A stretch of DNA of 39,271 nt from a bacterium (GCA_030433295.1 JAUIMJ010000005.1:1-39271); one strand, 5' to 3'. Positions 14,356-23,388 are shown, counted from the first letter of the stretch. The notes: generated from the letters alone by a model not told the origin. Numbers and translations are program-made.

Positions 14356-15138
14356 CTATGACTCCTCGAGAAGCTCCCGCCTGCTGGCATCGAAATCGCC
14401 ACTGGTTTCCATCTCTCGATACTCCTCTTCCAACTCACTGCGCGTCATACGCTGCGCACGATGAAAAGAGAAGTAATCAATCAGATAACAGCCCAGTCCC
14501 AGAAAAAAGAGCATGAACAGCAGGCTCATGAAGAAAAAGCGGGCCCAGGACGTGACAAACAGCAGCGGGGTCTCGAATGCCTTTTCTAACGCCACTCTAC
14601 TGATATCATCACTCAGCCCCAGGGCCGACAGGGATCCTACGACCTGCTGATTGTAGTCGTAGAACAGCTGGGTCAGAAACCAAGAAAGAAACAAGAGAAC
14701 CACGGCAATCAGAAGGATACTGCGACCTGCCCTTTTCAGTCCTGCTACCGGCGCAAAAGAAAAGCTCGGGGCCATTCTCCCAAGACTTGGAACTGCCTGC
14801 TTAACTACGATTAGAAAACGCGTCTGCAGGAGTCCGAAGAGTGCAACTGCCAGTGCCGTGCATCCGCAGATAGCGAGCACACCGACGGCAAGAAACATCT
14901 GAACCCGCTCGAACAACTTGGGTAGATCAGGACTGGCTACAGAACGCTTTCGCACAAGCTCTGCCGCAAATAACTCAAAATCCGGCAGACAAACAGCAAG
15001 AGCAATCGACACCCCCATCCCGACTCCAATAAAGGCAGCAAAGAGCAGAACCTCTTTGCTTTGCGGCACGATGCCCTCTGAGCGAAGACGCTCAAGCTTC
15101 AGTTCCGTAGCCGGAAATCTTTTTGCTTCATCGCTCAT
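14356..15138 (-). CDS. sctU: SctU/FlhB-type export protein lacking the cytoplasmic domain
   Basis: 260-aa homologue of SctU/FlhB. The N-terminal KRFPATELKLERLRSEGIVP and four hydrophobic segments fit the family's membrane part. The cytoplasmic linker (RAQRMTRSELEEEYREMETS) matches the normal sequence just after the fourth helix. The protein then ends at ...RRELLEES, about 10-15 residues before the position of the NPTH autocleavage site. Family members are usually about 340-370 aa and carry a roughly 90-residue C-terminal domain that switches substrate class. None of the three minus-strand frames after the stop encodes NPTH. It overlaps sctT by 11 bases. Function as part of the export gate is likely; substrate switching must differ or be supplied elsewhere. 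Confidence 0.85.
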   Translation of the reverse strand: MSDEAKRFPATELKLERLRSEGIVPQSKEVLLFAAFIGVGMGVSIALAVCLPDFELFAAELVRKRSVASPDLPKLFERVQMFLAVGVLAICGCTALAVALFGLLQTRFLIVVKQAVPSLGRMAPSFSFAPVAGLKRAGRSILLIAVVLLFLSWFLTQLFYDYNQQVVGSLSALGLSDDISRVALEKAFETPLLFVTSWARFFFMSLLFMLFFLGLGCYLIDYFSFHRAQRMTRSELEEEYREMETSGDFDASRRELLEES

Positions 15139-15970
15139 GTACGTGGAAGAGATTCGTTATGGTTTTCGATGCCTGGGGACCATTTGATGAGACGAAGAAT
15201 GCCCCGAGCTGCTCACTGAAAGGATACAGACTCAACACTAAAAACAAACTGAGCAAGGGTATTCGCAGGCCCTTAAAAAACCAATGGGCTTCTAGTTCTC
15301 GAAAAACTCTGTAGGAAAAAATACAGCTCAGATCACAAACAAAAAACAAGAGTGCAAGTGGTAGGAACAGATAGGTAGCAAGCATCAAAGCCGTAGCGCC
15401 AGCTCTCAATACGACTTCGCATACCGCAACAAATCCTCCTGCGGGAAGCTCCGTGAATCCCAGAGGAAGACTGGCGTAGGAGTCGGCAACCTGAGCAAAA
15501 ACAGTTGCGTATGCTCCTGAGCCTAGAATCAGCGAAAAACAAATCAGCACGGGAAGGACGGACAATTGTGGGTGGGGTCTGATTTCGACTCGAGTAAGGG
15601 GAAACCCCGTTCTCTGTATAATGGATGCGCTGAGCATGTGCCCAAAGATCGAGGCCAGCAATAGCGAAGCGCCAAATGAAATTCCAAGTAGTACACCAAT
15701 TCCCGACTCAAGGAGTATCGCTGTATAGGGAAGAAAAGAACCCCGAACAATTTCGCTTACACTAGAATCCAGACCAACCAGCAGACCTCCGAATCCAATA
15801 TCAATGGTTTTGAAAGGGGTGCACATCAGAGCCGCTGACCACACCGCAACCTTCGCGATACCGGGTAGCGAGCCGCGCGGCACGAGAAAGAAAGCAATAG
15901 TCAGGCCGATGGCACGAAAGCCGGAAGCGGATACTTCATGGAGGGTCGCTGCATCCAGAGTCCAATCCAT
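15128..15970 (-). CDS. sctT: SctT/FliR-type export-gate protein
   Basis: 280-aa polytopic membrane protein of the SctT/FliR family, the single-copy subunit that closes the SctR5-SctS4-SctT1 export pore in the inner membrane. About seven hydrophobic segments are visible with family-type loops, such as ESGIGVLLGISFGASLLLAS and GATALMLATYLFLPLALLFF. ATG 15970 is preferred, with GGTGA 5 bases upstream. GTG 15979, three codons earlier, overlaps the sctS stop (GTGA) and is an alternative. Order sctR-S-T-U. Confidence 0.88.
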   Translation of the reverse strand: MDWTLDAATLHEVSASGFRAIGLTIAFFLVPRGSLPGIAKVAVWSAALMCTPFKTIDIGFGGLLVGLDSSVSEIVRGSFLPYTAILLESGIGVLLGISFGASLLLASIFGHMLSASIIQRTGFPLTRVEIRPHPQLSVLPVLICFSLILGSGAYATVFAQVADSYASLPLGFTELPAGGFVAVCEVVLRAGATALMLATYLFLPLALLFFVCDLSCIFSYRVFRELEAHWFFKGLRIPLLSLFLVLSLYPFSEQLGAFFVSSNGPQASKTITNLFHVHER

Positions 15971-15975
15971 AAGAA

Positions 15976-16230
15976 TCACCGATAGAAGTCAGCGCCGCCC
16001 CAGACGCGAACGGTAAAATCCAGGATTTCCGAAGACAAATAGCCCGAGCTTATCCAGAGCAACAAGGCAAGACCCGCGGCTCGACCGAGAAACCCTATCG
16101 AGGGATCGTCTATCTGAGTTACGACTCGGAGGATCGCCGTAACACCTCCGCCGAGTGCAATGCTGCCAAGCAGGAGAAATCCGAGGTACGCAACCAACTG
16201 GAGTGCTGAAATCACTAAGGAAGGAGTCAT
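15976..16230 (-). CDS. sctS: SctS/FliQ-type export-gate protein
   Basis: 84-aa protein with two membrane helices (LVAYLGFLLLGSIALGGGVT and LGRAAGLALLLWISSGYL) separated by a short polar loop containing TQIDD, the plan of SctS/FliQ (usually 85-90 aa), which forms the lower ring of the export pore. GGAG lies 7 bases before ATG 16230. It directly precedes sctT. Confidence 0.88.
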   Translation of the reverse strand: MTPSLVISALQLVAYLGFLLLGSIALGGGVTAILRVVTQIDDPSIGFLGRAAGLALLLWISSGYLSSEILDFTVRVWGGADFYR

Positions 16231-16315
16231 GGAAATCTCCGAAATTATCCGTTTTTACTGCCCCCGGCCGCACATCTCGGTTCGAGCAAGGTGGAATCCA
16301 AAAATACCCGAGACC

Positions 16316-17110
16316 TCACGAGTACGATGCGACCAAATTCGTAGTAATGATTGCCCAACCATCGACCATGACAAATAGCAGTACCTTGAATGGAAACGAT
16401 ACCAGCGCGCTGTTGAGGTGCTCTGAGCCCAGTGCAGCCAACACACTGGCAACCAGTAAATCGATAACGAGAAACGGAAGGAATAAACTAAGTCCTGTCG
16501 CGAAGGCCTCTTTTAATTCAGATACCATGAACGCCGGAGCAAGCACGCGCCACGAATCTTCTGCCTCTTGTACCTCCGTACCCTTGCCACGATTGGCTAT
16601 CTCAAGGAATCGCTTGCGATCCTCTTCCTCCGCATGCCGCTCAACAAACTGCTTCCACTCGAGAAGGCCCGCATTAAGCGCTCTGGCACGCAGCTGATCA
16701 TCGACCACACCGCTCCTCAATACACGGTCCATACTTTCGCAGGACTGGGAAATAGTTGGCCACATAACAAAAAACGATAAGACGAGGGCTAAGCCCCCCG
16801 TAATAAGTGTAGATGGCAGGCTATCAACGCCAAAGCCGATGCGCACAATCCCTAAGACGGTGGCGAGCTTGATGTAGGAGCTCAACACCAGAACCAGAAG
16901 GAACAAAAAGAAAACAGAGAATGCAGACAGACCAAGTTGTCCGATAGTTGAGATGGGATCCACGCGTACGAATCTCAGGCTATGATTTATGTTATCCAGA
17001 TAAGGAGGAGGATAGTACGGGCACACCAATTCTATCAAGAAGGATCGAATACCAGAGAAAGAAATCCCCAAGGTATCCTTCCGAGAGCGAGTACGTCGCT
17101 TCGGATTCAT
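16316..17110 (-). CDS. sctR: SctR/FliP-type export-gate protein
   Basis: 264-aa membrane protein of the SctR/FliP family, which forms the pentameric core of the type III export pore. Matches include SSYIKLATVLGIVRIGFGVD, the SFFVMWPTISQ segment, a polar mid-region of about 80 residues, and the C-terminal family block LFLPFLVIDLLVASVLAALG followed by SFPFKVLLFVMVDGW. It is slightly longer than usual because of a polar N-terminal extension (MNPKRRTRSRKD). ATG 17110 has only a weak ribosome site, and no later ATG precedes the conserved region. First gene of the export operon, 85 bases ahead of sctS. Confidence 0.9.
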   Translation of the reverse strand: MNPKRRTRSRKDTLGISFSGIRSFLIELVCPYYPPPYLDNINHSLRFVRVDPISTIGQLGLSAFSVFFLFLLVLVLSSYIKLATVLGIVRIGFGVDSLPSTLITGGLALVLSFFVMWPTISQSCESMDRVLRSGVVDDQLRARALNAGLLEWKQFVERHAEEEDRKRFLEIANRGKGTEVQEAEDSWRVLAPAFMVSELKEAFATGLSLFLPFLVIDLLVASVLAALGSEHLNSALVSFPFKVLLFVMVDGWAIITTNLVASYS

Positions 17111-17361
17111 CCTGATAAAAAGACAAGTCCGGTCGAGGTCCAGGGATCGCTTCCTGGCTGAACCCGCTCACATCGGGTGGTATCTGCCACAGTGGCGCGG
17201 CTCTCTTGAGGCCTTTTCGAGAAGAAAACGCACTCGAAGCAAAAATAAAATCTCATTGTTATCAGCCGCTTAGCTTAAAGTGACAAAAATGTTACCTCCA
17301 GCACTAAAACATAGCGAAATCCCCTGAATCTTTGTGGCTACGTACATATTCTAAATGGGGT
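17111..17361. promoter_or_regulatory. Divergent promoter region of sctR and small membrane gene
   Basis: 250 bases between sctR (minus) and the small membrane protein/FliA-like operon (plus). On the minus strand GCTGATAA resembles a sigma-28 -10 box, but no TAAA lies at the right distance. No firm promoter was assigned. Confidence 0.3.
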
Positions 17362-17598
17362 ATGGGCAAAGAAACTACCGTTTACAGCTCCTATGAAGGG
17401 CTTCACCGTTTTCTCTCGGGGATAACGGTTCTTTGCGTAGCGATCGTGCTCGTTGGGTCCCTCCTGAGCGGAACCTCGGCAACATGGACCGCCATATACG
17501 CAGGTTTGGTTTACTTTGGGTTGTTGTTAGCGACTAAGCTCATTATTCGACTCTGGGCTACCTGGGAAATGGTCAAAACAGGGTCGGGAAGAAGCTAG
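17362..17598 (+). CDS. Small two-helix membrane protein upstream of FliA-like sigma
   Basis: 78-aa protein with two predicted membrane helices (GITVLCVAIVLVGSLLSG and AIYAGLVYFGLLLATKLIIR) and a short polar tail ending MVKTGSGRS. No family was recognised. The frame opens at TTG 17332, but ATG 17362 is a more usual start. It ends 34 bases before the FliA-like sigma gene, which has a strong ribosome site, so both are likely in one transcript divergent from sctRSTU. Confidence 0.65.
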   Translation: MGKETTVYSSYEGLHRFLSGITVLCVAIVLVGSLLSGTSATWTAIYAGLVYFGLLLATKLIIRLWATWEMVKTGSGRS

Positions 17599-17632
17599 TA
17601 CACGATAAGATTTTTTTAAGGAGCCTAAGCTG

Positions 17633-18382
17633 GTGAAAGCGAAGAAAAAGCCAAGCGTCGAATCTTTCCGCACGATAGGAGAGGATGAGCGTGAGGAGTT
17701 AATTCGTAGTTTCCTCCCCCTGGTCAAAAGGGTAGTGCACAGGCTTGCCGGACGTCTACCTGCTGAGGTCGACGTAAAAGAGATGCTTAACTCCGGAATC
17801 ATCGGATTGGTTGATGCTCTCGAAAAGTACGATCCCCGTCATGAAACAAATTTTTCCACCTACGCTCAGTTTCGTATTCGCGGAACGATCCTCGACAGTT
17901 TTCGAGTACAGGATTGGGTTCCCCGTTCCCTGCGCCACAAGGCACATAAACTCGAGAATACGTATCAAAAACTTGAACAGGAGCTGGGACGCCCTGCTGA
18001 GGAAACAGAAGTTGCAACCGAACTCGGCGTAGATCTGAACACTCTTCACAAAATGCTGGGAGAGGTTACCGGCGTCGTCATGCTCAGCCTTGAAGAGCTG
18101 GGGTTTGGCCATGGTGAGGAACGCTTCAGAGCAGATGAAACACTTCCGACTACAAAGCCTGATCCTCTTTCGAGTTTGCTCGACGGGGAACGGGTCGAGA
18201 TAGTAGCCAGAGCGTTGGACCGACTGCCTGAGAAGGAGCGTCTGGTGATTACCCTGTATTTCTACGAGGAGCTAAACCTCAAAGAAATCGGTGAAATCAT
18301 AGGCGTAACCGAATCACGTGCTTCTCAAATTCGCTCAAGAGCACTGTTGCGATTACGTACCTACCTGAAACGCGCCCTTTAG
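17633..18382 (+). CDS. FliA/WhiG-type sigma factor
   Basis: 249-aa sigma-70 factor with the FliA/WhiG plan. Region 2 is at about 20-95 (EELIRSFLPLVKRVVHRLAG, then FSTYAQFRIRGTILDSFRVQ, then DWVPRS, a FliA hallmark). Region 3 is at about 100-165 (LENTYQKLEQELGRPAEETE). Region 4 is at about 195-245 (LPEKERLVITLYFYEELNLK, then SRASQIRSRALLRLR). FliA directs late flagellar genes in most bacteria, but here the neighbours are sctRSTU. Start GTG 17633 with AAGGAG 9 bases upstream. It is convergent with the O-antigen ligase gene, 26 bases away. Confidence 0.88.
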   Translation: MKAKKKPSVESFRTIGEDEREELIRSFLPLVKRVVHRLAGRLPAEVDVKEMLNSGIIGLVDALEKYDPRHETNFSTYAQFRIRGTILDSFRVQDWVPRSLRHKAHKLENTYQKLEQELGRPAEETEVATELGVDLNTLHKMLGEVTGVVMLSLEELGFGHGEERFRADETLPTTKPDPLSSLLDGERVEIVARALDRLPEKERLVITLYFYEELNLKEIGEIIGVTESRASQIRSRALLRLRTYLKRAL

Positions 18383-18408
18383 TTGCATATTTTCAATACA
18401 ACTAATAG

Positions 18409-20004
18409 CTACGCTCCTTCCTCGTCATCCGTAAAGATGTGGCGAAAAGAGTCGCTTGCCCGAAGTTCTGAATAATCAGCCTCTAGCAAATCAAGGACCC
18501 GACCGGAGTAACGTGAGCTGCGGGACCAATACACTGCAAATGTCGCAGAAAGACATCCCAACAACCATACGGGAGGGTAATAGGCGACCGATATACCAAG
18601 ACCTGCGACAAGAACCCCGAGAAAGGACACTGAAACCATCGGCACCGCCGTCTCAATGTACTGAGCATCTCCCGCAATGCGCTGCGCCATCTTCATTTTC
18701 TCAACTATCCGCTCGAGGAGATTCTGATCATCGGGTCCCTCGACCACATTCACGTCGTCTATCCGCGAACGAAGCTCAAAACGGATCCGTTCAAATCCAG
18801 CTGCTGCTGCGGACGCCCGATCCTTCGTTCTCCTCGCCTGTTTTTCAAGCCGCTGATTTCCCATGAGAGAAAAGTAAATAAAGGCACCACAGACGAGCAC
18901 TCCATAGAGTCCAAGGTCACCCAATACCTGAAAATACACGGAGTGCGTCTGACGGCCGGATAGGCTTCGTTTCTGCACTTTCAGGAGACCCTTCTCGTAA
19001 TGTTTGAACCAATACGGTGAGTTGGTGAGCCCCACGCCAAAAAGCGTATGTCGCGGGTCCTTCCACATTTTGATAACTACGTGCCAGGTCTCAATCCGCT
19101 TCTGTATTGTACCCTCACCCTCACTATAGTCCGACGAAATGGAACTCATCTCGCCGTAGTACTTCTTTGGCACAAACGGCATGATGAGCAGGAACACAAA
19201 CAAGCCGCTGGCAATGAGCGCAAACTTGCGCCGGGACTTCAGAAACTGAGTTCCCAACACAGCGATTAAACCAAGAAATCCTCCGCGAGACAGTGTGGCC
19301 AGAATACCCACCAGGGTGAAAAAGACACTCGCAAGCGCCACCAGGCGCAAGACCCCCTGTCGCTTCTGCTGGGTGAAATAAATCGAAAATGGCAAGCACA
19401 TGAGCAGGACCAGACAGAGATCGTTTTCATCTCCGACGAAACCACCCGGGCCCTTTCCCGAATGAGTAAGGGAATACAGCCCCAAGAAGAACCCGATTCC
19501 CGCAGCCGTTAAAAATAGAGTTCGTATCCTTTTTGTAGAGGCCATAAAACCAATCATCGGAATACTTAATCCGAAGAAATGAAGCATCAGGTCTTTCCAG
19601 GTATGGAAATGCCAGAAATCGTTTCGAACGATGTCATCACCAAGATGATACCCTGCGACGCCGCGAAGGCCCTCAAAGCCAATGACAAAAAACATCAGAT
19701 AGGTTTGGGGAGTGAGCACACGACCGAGCCGCGACAAGGTCATCACTCCAACAGCAATGGACAAGAGCATTGGGAAGCGAATCGTCCCTATAAAAGACAA
19801 TCCGGGAAGATCCTGCGGACGGCAAAAAAGAGTGACAAAGGCAAGAACGATGAGGATCGAAGCGAACTGGCTGTCAGCACTACCCCGTGCGAGCCGATTG
19901 AAGGCGGCTGCCAGATCATGAACGTCGGCCTTTTCCTCCGAGGAAGCGCCTTCGTGTTCATCTATACCAAGTTCGGCCTTACCAAACTCTCCTACCTCTT
20001 CCAT
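18409..20004 (-). CDS. O-antigen ligase/polymerase (Wzy_C-like) membrane protein
   Basis: 531-aa polytopic membrane protein with about ten to twelve helices, resembling the O-antigen ligase / O-glycosylation ligase superfamily. The N-terminal 45 residues are acidic and cytoplasmic. RPQDLPGLSFIG follows the first helix. The large periplasmic loop carries RIETWHVVIKMWKDPRHTLF and GVGLTNSPYW, then GRQTHSVYFQVLGDLGLYGV, the His-containing block typical of these transferases. A charged cytoplasmic C-terminal part (about 390-460) precedes two more helices. ATG 20004 is used; GTG 20010 lies two codons upstream. Likely role: transferring or polymerising glycan on an undecaprenyl carrier. Divergent from a tyrosine phosphatase gene. 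Confidence 0.85.
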   Translation of the reverse strand: MEEVGEFGKAELGIDEHEGASSEEKADVHDLAAAFNRLARGSADSQFASILIVLAFVTLFCRPQDLPGLSFIGTIRFPMLLSIAVGVMTLSRLGRVLTPQTYLMFFVIGFEGLRGVAGYHLGDDIVRNDFWHFHTWKDLMLHFFGLSIPMIGFMASTKRIRTLFLTAAGIGFFLGLYSLTHSGKGPGGFVGDENDLCLVLLMCLPFSIYFTQQKRQGVLRLVALASVFFTLVGILATLSRGGFLGLIAVLGTQFLKSRRKFALIASGLFVFLLIMPFVPKKYYGEMSSISSDYSEGEGTIQKRIETWHVVIKMWKDPRHTLFGVGLTNSPYWFKHYEKGLLKVQKRSLSGRQTHSVYFQVLGDLGLYGVLVCGAFIYFSLMGNQRLEKQARRTKDRASAAAAGFERIRFELRSRIDDVNVVEGPDDQNLLERIVEKMKMAQRIAGDAQYIETAVPMVSVSFLGVLVAGLGISVAYYPPVWLLGCLSATFAVYWSRSSRYSGRVLDLLEADYSELRASDSFRHIFTDDEEGA

Positions 20005-20252
20005 GTACACTCGCTTGTAAGCTGATTAAATGCGCTCTCCCTTGCCCGAAGCCTGCCTTCTAATAAGTTCGACGAACAGGTCTATTCCCTTAACAAATTA
20101 CTTCTGAAAACACCGGAAAAAACGGGGAGTTAGTGCTATCTTTTCTGATTCACTGATGTGATTCATAATAGACGAAGCGGTTTTACCTGGGTACTGCAAA
20201 AAGTGCGGACTCACAGGTACCCGAACCACCACAATGCGCAGAGAGGATTATC

Positions 20253-20888
20253 ATGTACCGCCTTCGTAAACTTATGATTTCCATAGAAAATCTTTACGGC
20301 GGGCTTTTGTTCTCCTACGCACCTTCTCGCTTTAGGACGTCTTTTCAGCGAGGCCTACAGTCCCTCCGCGTATCTGATGAAAAGTCCTTCTCCGAAGAAA
20401 GCCCTTTGTCGATCGTCTTCGTTTGCCGGGGGAATATTTGCCGAAGCCCCTACGCAGAAAAGCGGCTGGCCGAATACTGGCAGGAAGATGAAAGACTCAG
20501 AACCATTCCCATGAAGACGTCGTCAGTGGGCTTGGACACGAGAAACGGCAAACCGGCAAATGAGCGGGCGACAACGGTGGCACTCACGCGAAACGTGGAC
20601 CTGAACTCTCATCAGGCAACCGCGGCAGATGGGTACTCTCTCTCCGAGGCCGATCTTATCTTCGTCATGGAGCGAAAGCACCTTCGCGGGATTGTTAAAC
20701 TGTATCGCTATTCGTTTCGAAAAGCTGTTTTTTTGGGAAGCCTTGCGGTGCCGGAATATCCGCTCGTCGTTGAAGATCCCTACGGACGACCGGAAGAGGA
20801 ATTTCAGGAGTGCTTCTCGCAGATCGATGCTGCCCTTAAGAACTTTATTGCGCTCGCCAGAGAACGCTTAAGGGAACGCTTAAGGTAA
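20253..20888 (+). CDS. Low-molecular-weight protein-tyrosine phosphatase
   Basis: 211-aa protein whose residues about 52-205 match the low-molecular-weight PTP family. The P-loop is VCRGNICRSPYAE with Cys58 and Arg64 (CX5R). A downstream VEDPYGRPEEEF supplies the general-acid Asp. A 50-residue N-terminal extension precedes the domain. Such enzymes (Wzb/Etp type) dephosphorylate bacterial tyrosine kinases that control polysaccharide export, which suits the divergent O-antigen ligase neighbour. GAGG lies about 7 bases before ATG 20253. The C terminus has a 12-base tandem duplication giving RERLRERLR. Confidence 0.88.
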   Translation: MYRLRKLMISIENLYGGLLFSYAPSRFRTSFQRGLQSLRVSDEKSFSEESPLSIVFVCRGNICRSPYAEKRLAEYWQEDERLRTIPMKTSSVGLDTRNGKPANERATTVALTRNVDLNSHQATAADGYSLSEADLIFVMERKHLRGIVKLYRYSFRKAVFLGSLAVPEYPLVVEDPYGRPEEEFQECFSQIDAALKNFIALARERLRERLR

Positions 20889-20917
20889 CAGCGCGTTGCT
20901 GCAAGACGGTGTCGCGT

Positions 20918-20947
20918 GCAGGGTGCGATCAAAAGAGCGCACCCTGC
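20918..20947. terminator. Bidirectional hairpin terminator
   Basis: Perfect 10-bp stem (GCAGGGTGCG/CGCACCCTGC) with a 10-base loop, between the convergent phosphatase and superoxide dismutase genes. The plus-strand side is followed by a modest T-containing stretch. Position and stem strength support termination in both directions. Confidence 0.6.
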
Positions 20948-20955
20948 CAGCTCAT

Positions 20956-21567
20956 TTAGCCTTTTGCTTCGGCGTAGCGACGCGCAACTTCATCCCAGGA
21001 GACAACGTTAAAAAATGCCGAGATGTAGTCGGGACGACGATTCTGATAATTCAGGTAGTAGGCGTGCTCCCATACATCAAGTCCGAGGATAGGAGTCTTT
21101 CCGGACATCAGAGGCGAGTCCTGGTTAGCGGTACTTTCGACGACGAGCGTACCCGCCGCATCGACACAAAGCCAGGCCCAGCCACTGCCGAAGCGGGTAG
21201 CTGCCGCATTGGAAAACTTCTCCTTGAACGCCTCAAATCCACCCAACTCACTATCGATGGCCGCAGCGAGATCGCCACTAGGCGAACCACCAGCCTGGGG
21301 AGCGATCACTTTCCAGAACAAAGAGTGATTTGCGTGGCCTCCTCCGTTATTTTGCACAGCAGAGCGCTTATCCTCCGGGATATCTGAAATGCTTCTTAGG
21401 ACTTCTTCAATCGGCTTACCCTCGAACGCAGTACCCTCCAGAGCAGCGTTGACCTTTGTCACGTATCCCTGGTGATGCTTAGTGTGATGAATCTCCATCG
21501 TACGAGCGTCAATATGTGGCTCAAGGGCGGCGTAGTCATAATCAAGGGCCGGAAGTTCGTAAGCCAT
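20956..21567 (-). CDS. sodA: Mn/Fe superoxide dismutase
   Basis: 203-aa superoxide dismutase of the Mn/Fe family, converting superoxide to oxygen and peroxide in the cytoplasm. The metal ligands are visible: His27 in [11 protein letters not shown], the His in [10 protein letters not shown], and Asp and His in [26 protein letters not shown] and ANQDSPL are present; the Gln in the latter segment favours Mn or cambialistic over Fe type. The frame is open to 21597, but ATG 21567 has AGGAG 8 bases upstream and gives the usual [12 protein letters not shown] start. Monocistronic. Confidence 0.95.
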   Translation of the reverse strand: MAYELPALDYDYAALEPHIDARTMEIHHTKHHQGYVTKVNAALEGTAFEGKPIEEVLRSISDIPEDKRSAVQNNGGGHANHSLFWKVIAPQAGGSPSGDLAAAIDSELGGFEAFKEKFSNAAATRFGSGWAWLCVDAAGTLVVESTANQDSPLMSGKTPILGLDVWEHAYYLNYQNRRPDYISAFFNVVSWDEVARRYAEAKG

Positions 21568-21842
21568 GCGGAAATCTCCTGAAGTTTTGTGCAACAAATA
21601 AACAATCGTAAGCGAAGCAAAATTCTTTGACGCCAGGCAGCCGCTTACCGCCGACAGACGTTCGTCTTAGTGCCGGTAAGTATGGACTAAACCGCGCCCA
21701 TCAACAAAATTAAATGCTGAATACTAAATAAACAGCTCTCGCGCAGGCGCAAATGGCCCGGCAAACATTATTTCATTAGTCGGAAATTGGGAGTTTTGTG
21801 TTCTTGTTAGCAGGTAAGAGCCTTATTCCTGAGCGTTTAATC

Positions 21843-23039
21843 TCAGCTTTTCTTCGAGGACACCAGAGGGATGGTTAGAACAGCTTCAAGCCCGGGTCCC
21901 TCTTCCGGTGCACGGAAGGAAAGCGCCGCACCATTAATACGAGAAAAGTAGCGAGCAATAGTAAGCCCCAGGCCACAGCCCTGTTGCTCAAAGGTTTCTC
22001 GGTCTATCTGAGAAAATGCGGTAGACGCCTCTTCAAGAATTGCCTCACTTCCCTGCAGACCGGGACCTCTGTCACGAACAACGACCTCAGCCAGGTCACC
22101 GACACGTCCGATGCACACGCTTATTCGGTTGTCGCTCCCGCCAAACTTTTGTGCGTTGCTGAGAAGTCGCTGTAACACATTGTGTATCTGCACGTCGTAG
22201 ACCTGCACATACATGTCCTCACTTTCGGATTGCTCCGCAATGACAACTTCCATCTGAGCCGAAGCTCCCCTAAGGGTGGGATCCGCAAATCCGTCCACCG
22301 CTGAGCGGACCAGTTGAACAAGGGGATAGCGCTGTTTGTAGAGTTCGTAGGTATGCGCCGCGTGACCAAGGTCGATTTGCTGCAACAACATAAAGTCGTC
22401 AACGAGACGCTCAAGTCTCTGACCACCCCGCCATATCGATTCCAGCAAACGCACAACCTGAGACTGGTTGAGTGCGTCATGCTGCTCGATGAGCAACTCT
22501 GTCCCTGTGTTGATAGACACTAGAGGCGTTCTGAATTCGTGAGAAAGGGTATGAATAATTCGGCGACGATAGCCCTCCATCTTGATGCTCGACATTTTCC
22601 GGCGCCGCTTTGCCAGAGAAACTTTTCCCTTAACGATCGCAACCAGATCATCGGGGTCGAAGGGCTTTGTCAGATACTCGTCACACCCAAGAGATTTCCC
22701 GTCCCGCACAGCCTCATCACCACTCACCGCAGTAAGGAAAATGAACGGCAGTTCACACCAGTCGGGATTGCGACAGATTTCCTGATGCAAGGCGAAGCCA
22801 TCTCGCTCGGGCATGAGCACATCACAAACTATCAAATCGGGGGTAGAAGCAGTCAGGGAAGCTATTGCTTCATTGACGGAGCAGACGGTCGTCACCGCAA
22901 AACCGCTCAGGGTGAGAACGTGTGAAATCACCTCGAGAATTTCAGGACTATCATCAACAACGAGGATCTGGGCGACATCCTTTGACACGCCAACCTCATC
23001 TTCTGACTCAAGTCGTTCGCTTTGATACTGCAGCGACAT
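21843..23039 (-). CDS. Response regulator-histidine kinase hybrid (REC-HisKA-HATPase)
   Basis: 398-aa soluble signalling protein. An N-terminal REC domain (about 25-145) has acidic VVDD, phospho-acceptor Asp73 in VCDVLMPERDG and Lys125 in YLTKPF. A HisKA domain follows with the H-box LSHEFRTPLVS (His167), and then a HATPase_c domain with NAQKFGG (N-box), RDRGPG (G1) and GCGLGLTIARYF (G2). There is no membrane helix or sensor domain, so it probably takes input by phosphotransfer to its REC domain. ATG 23039 with AAGG 7 bases upstream is preferred over the open extension to 23069. Divergent from fabD. Confidence 0.92.
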   Translation of the reverse strand: MSLQYQSERLESEDEVGVSKDVAQILVVDDSPEILEVISHVLTLSGFAVTTVCSVNEAIASLTASTPDLIVCDVLMPERDGFALHQEICRNPDWCELPFIFLTAVSGDEAVRDGKSLGCDEYLTKPFDPDDLVAIVKGKVSLAKRRRKMSSIKMEGYRRRIIHTLSHEFRTPLVSINTGTELLIEQHDALNQSQVVRLLESIWRGGQRLERLVDDFMLLQQIDLGHAAHTYELYKQRYPLVQLVRSAVDGFADPTLRGASAQMEVVIAEQSESEDMYVQVYDVQIHNVLQRLLSNAQKFGGSDNRISVCIGRVGDLAEVVVRDRGPGLQGSEAILEEASTAFSQIDRETFEQQGCGLGLTIARYFSRINGAALSFRAPEEGPGLEAVLTIPLVSSKKS

Positions 23040-23388
23040 AATACAACCTTGGAAAGAACAACATTCCATCTCAGTCTGCGCAGCTCCATGCGCAGACGGG
23101 GTGCCGGGTAAATGGATTTTCAGCTAGATCCCTCCCGACTTAACGATTATCGGCGTTCCTCACAAGATTCTTGAATACATTACTGATGCGATGCGATTAC
23201 TGGTGATCGGGGGCATGCTTTTCGATAGTGGCCTCCAGAGCCCAAAAGAGGTAACCCAATAATATAACTATATAAACCTCAATACCTCGAAGCCGTAGGC
23301 CGCTTCGCTTGTCATCTTGCTGAAAATGCGATTAACCTTCCCGGCTCGGGGCCGAAAGCCCATGATTTCAACAACATCGGATATTGGT
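23040..23388. promoter_or_regulatory. Divergent promoter region of kinase and fabD
   Basis: About 350 bases between divergent genes. An AT-rich stretch near 23255-23285 (CCCAATAATATAACTATATA) is a likely promoter zone, but no spaced -35/-10 pair was assigned. No other gene is seen. Confidence 0.35.

Noticed and set aside
16155-16697. 180-codon plus-strand frame
   Set aside because: It is antisense to sctR and sctS, which have clear family matches.
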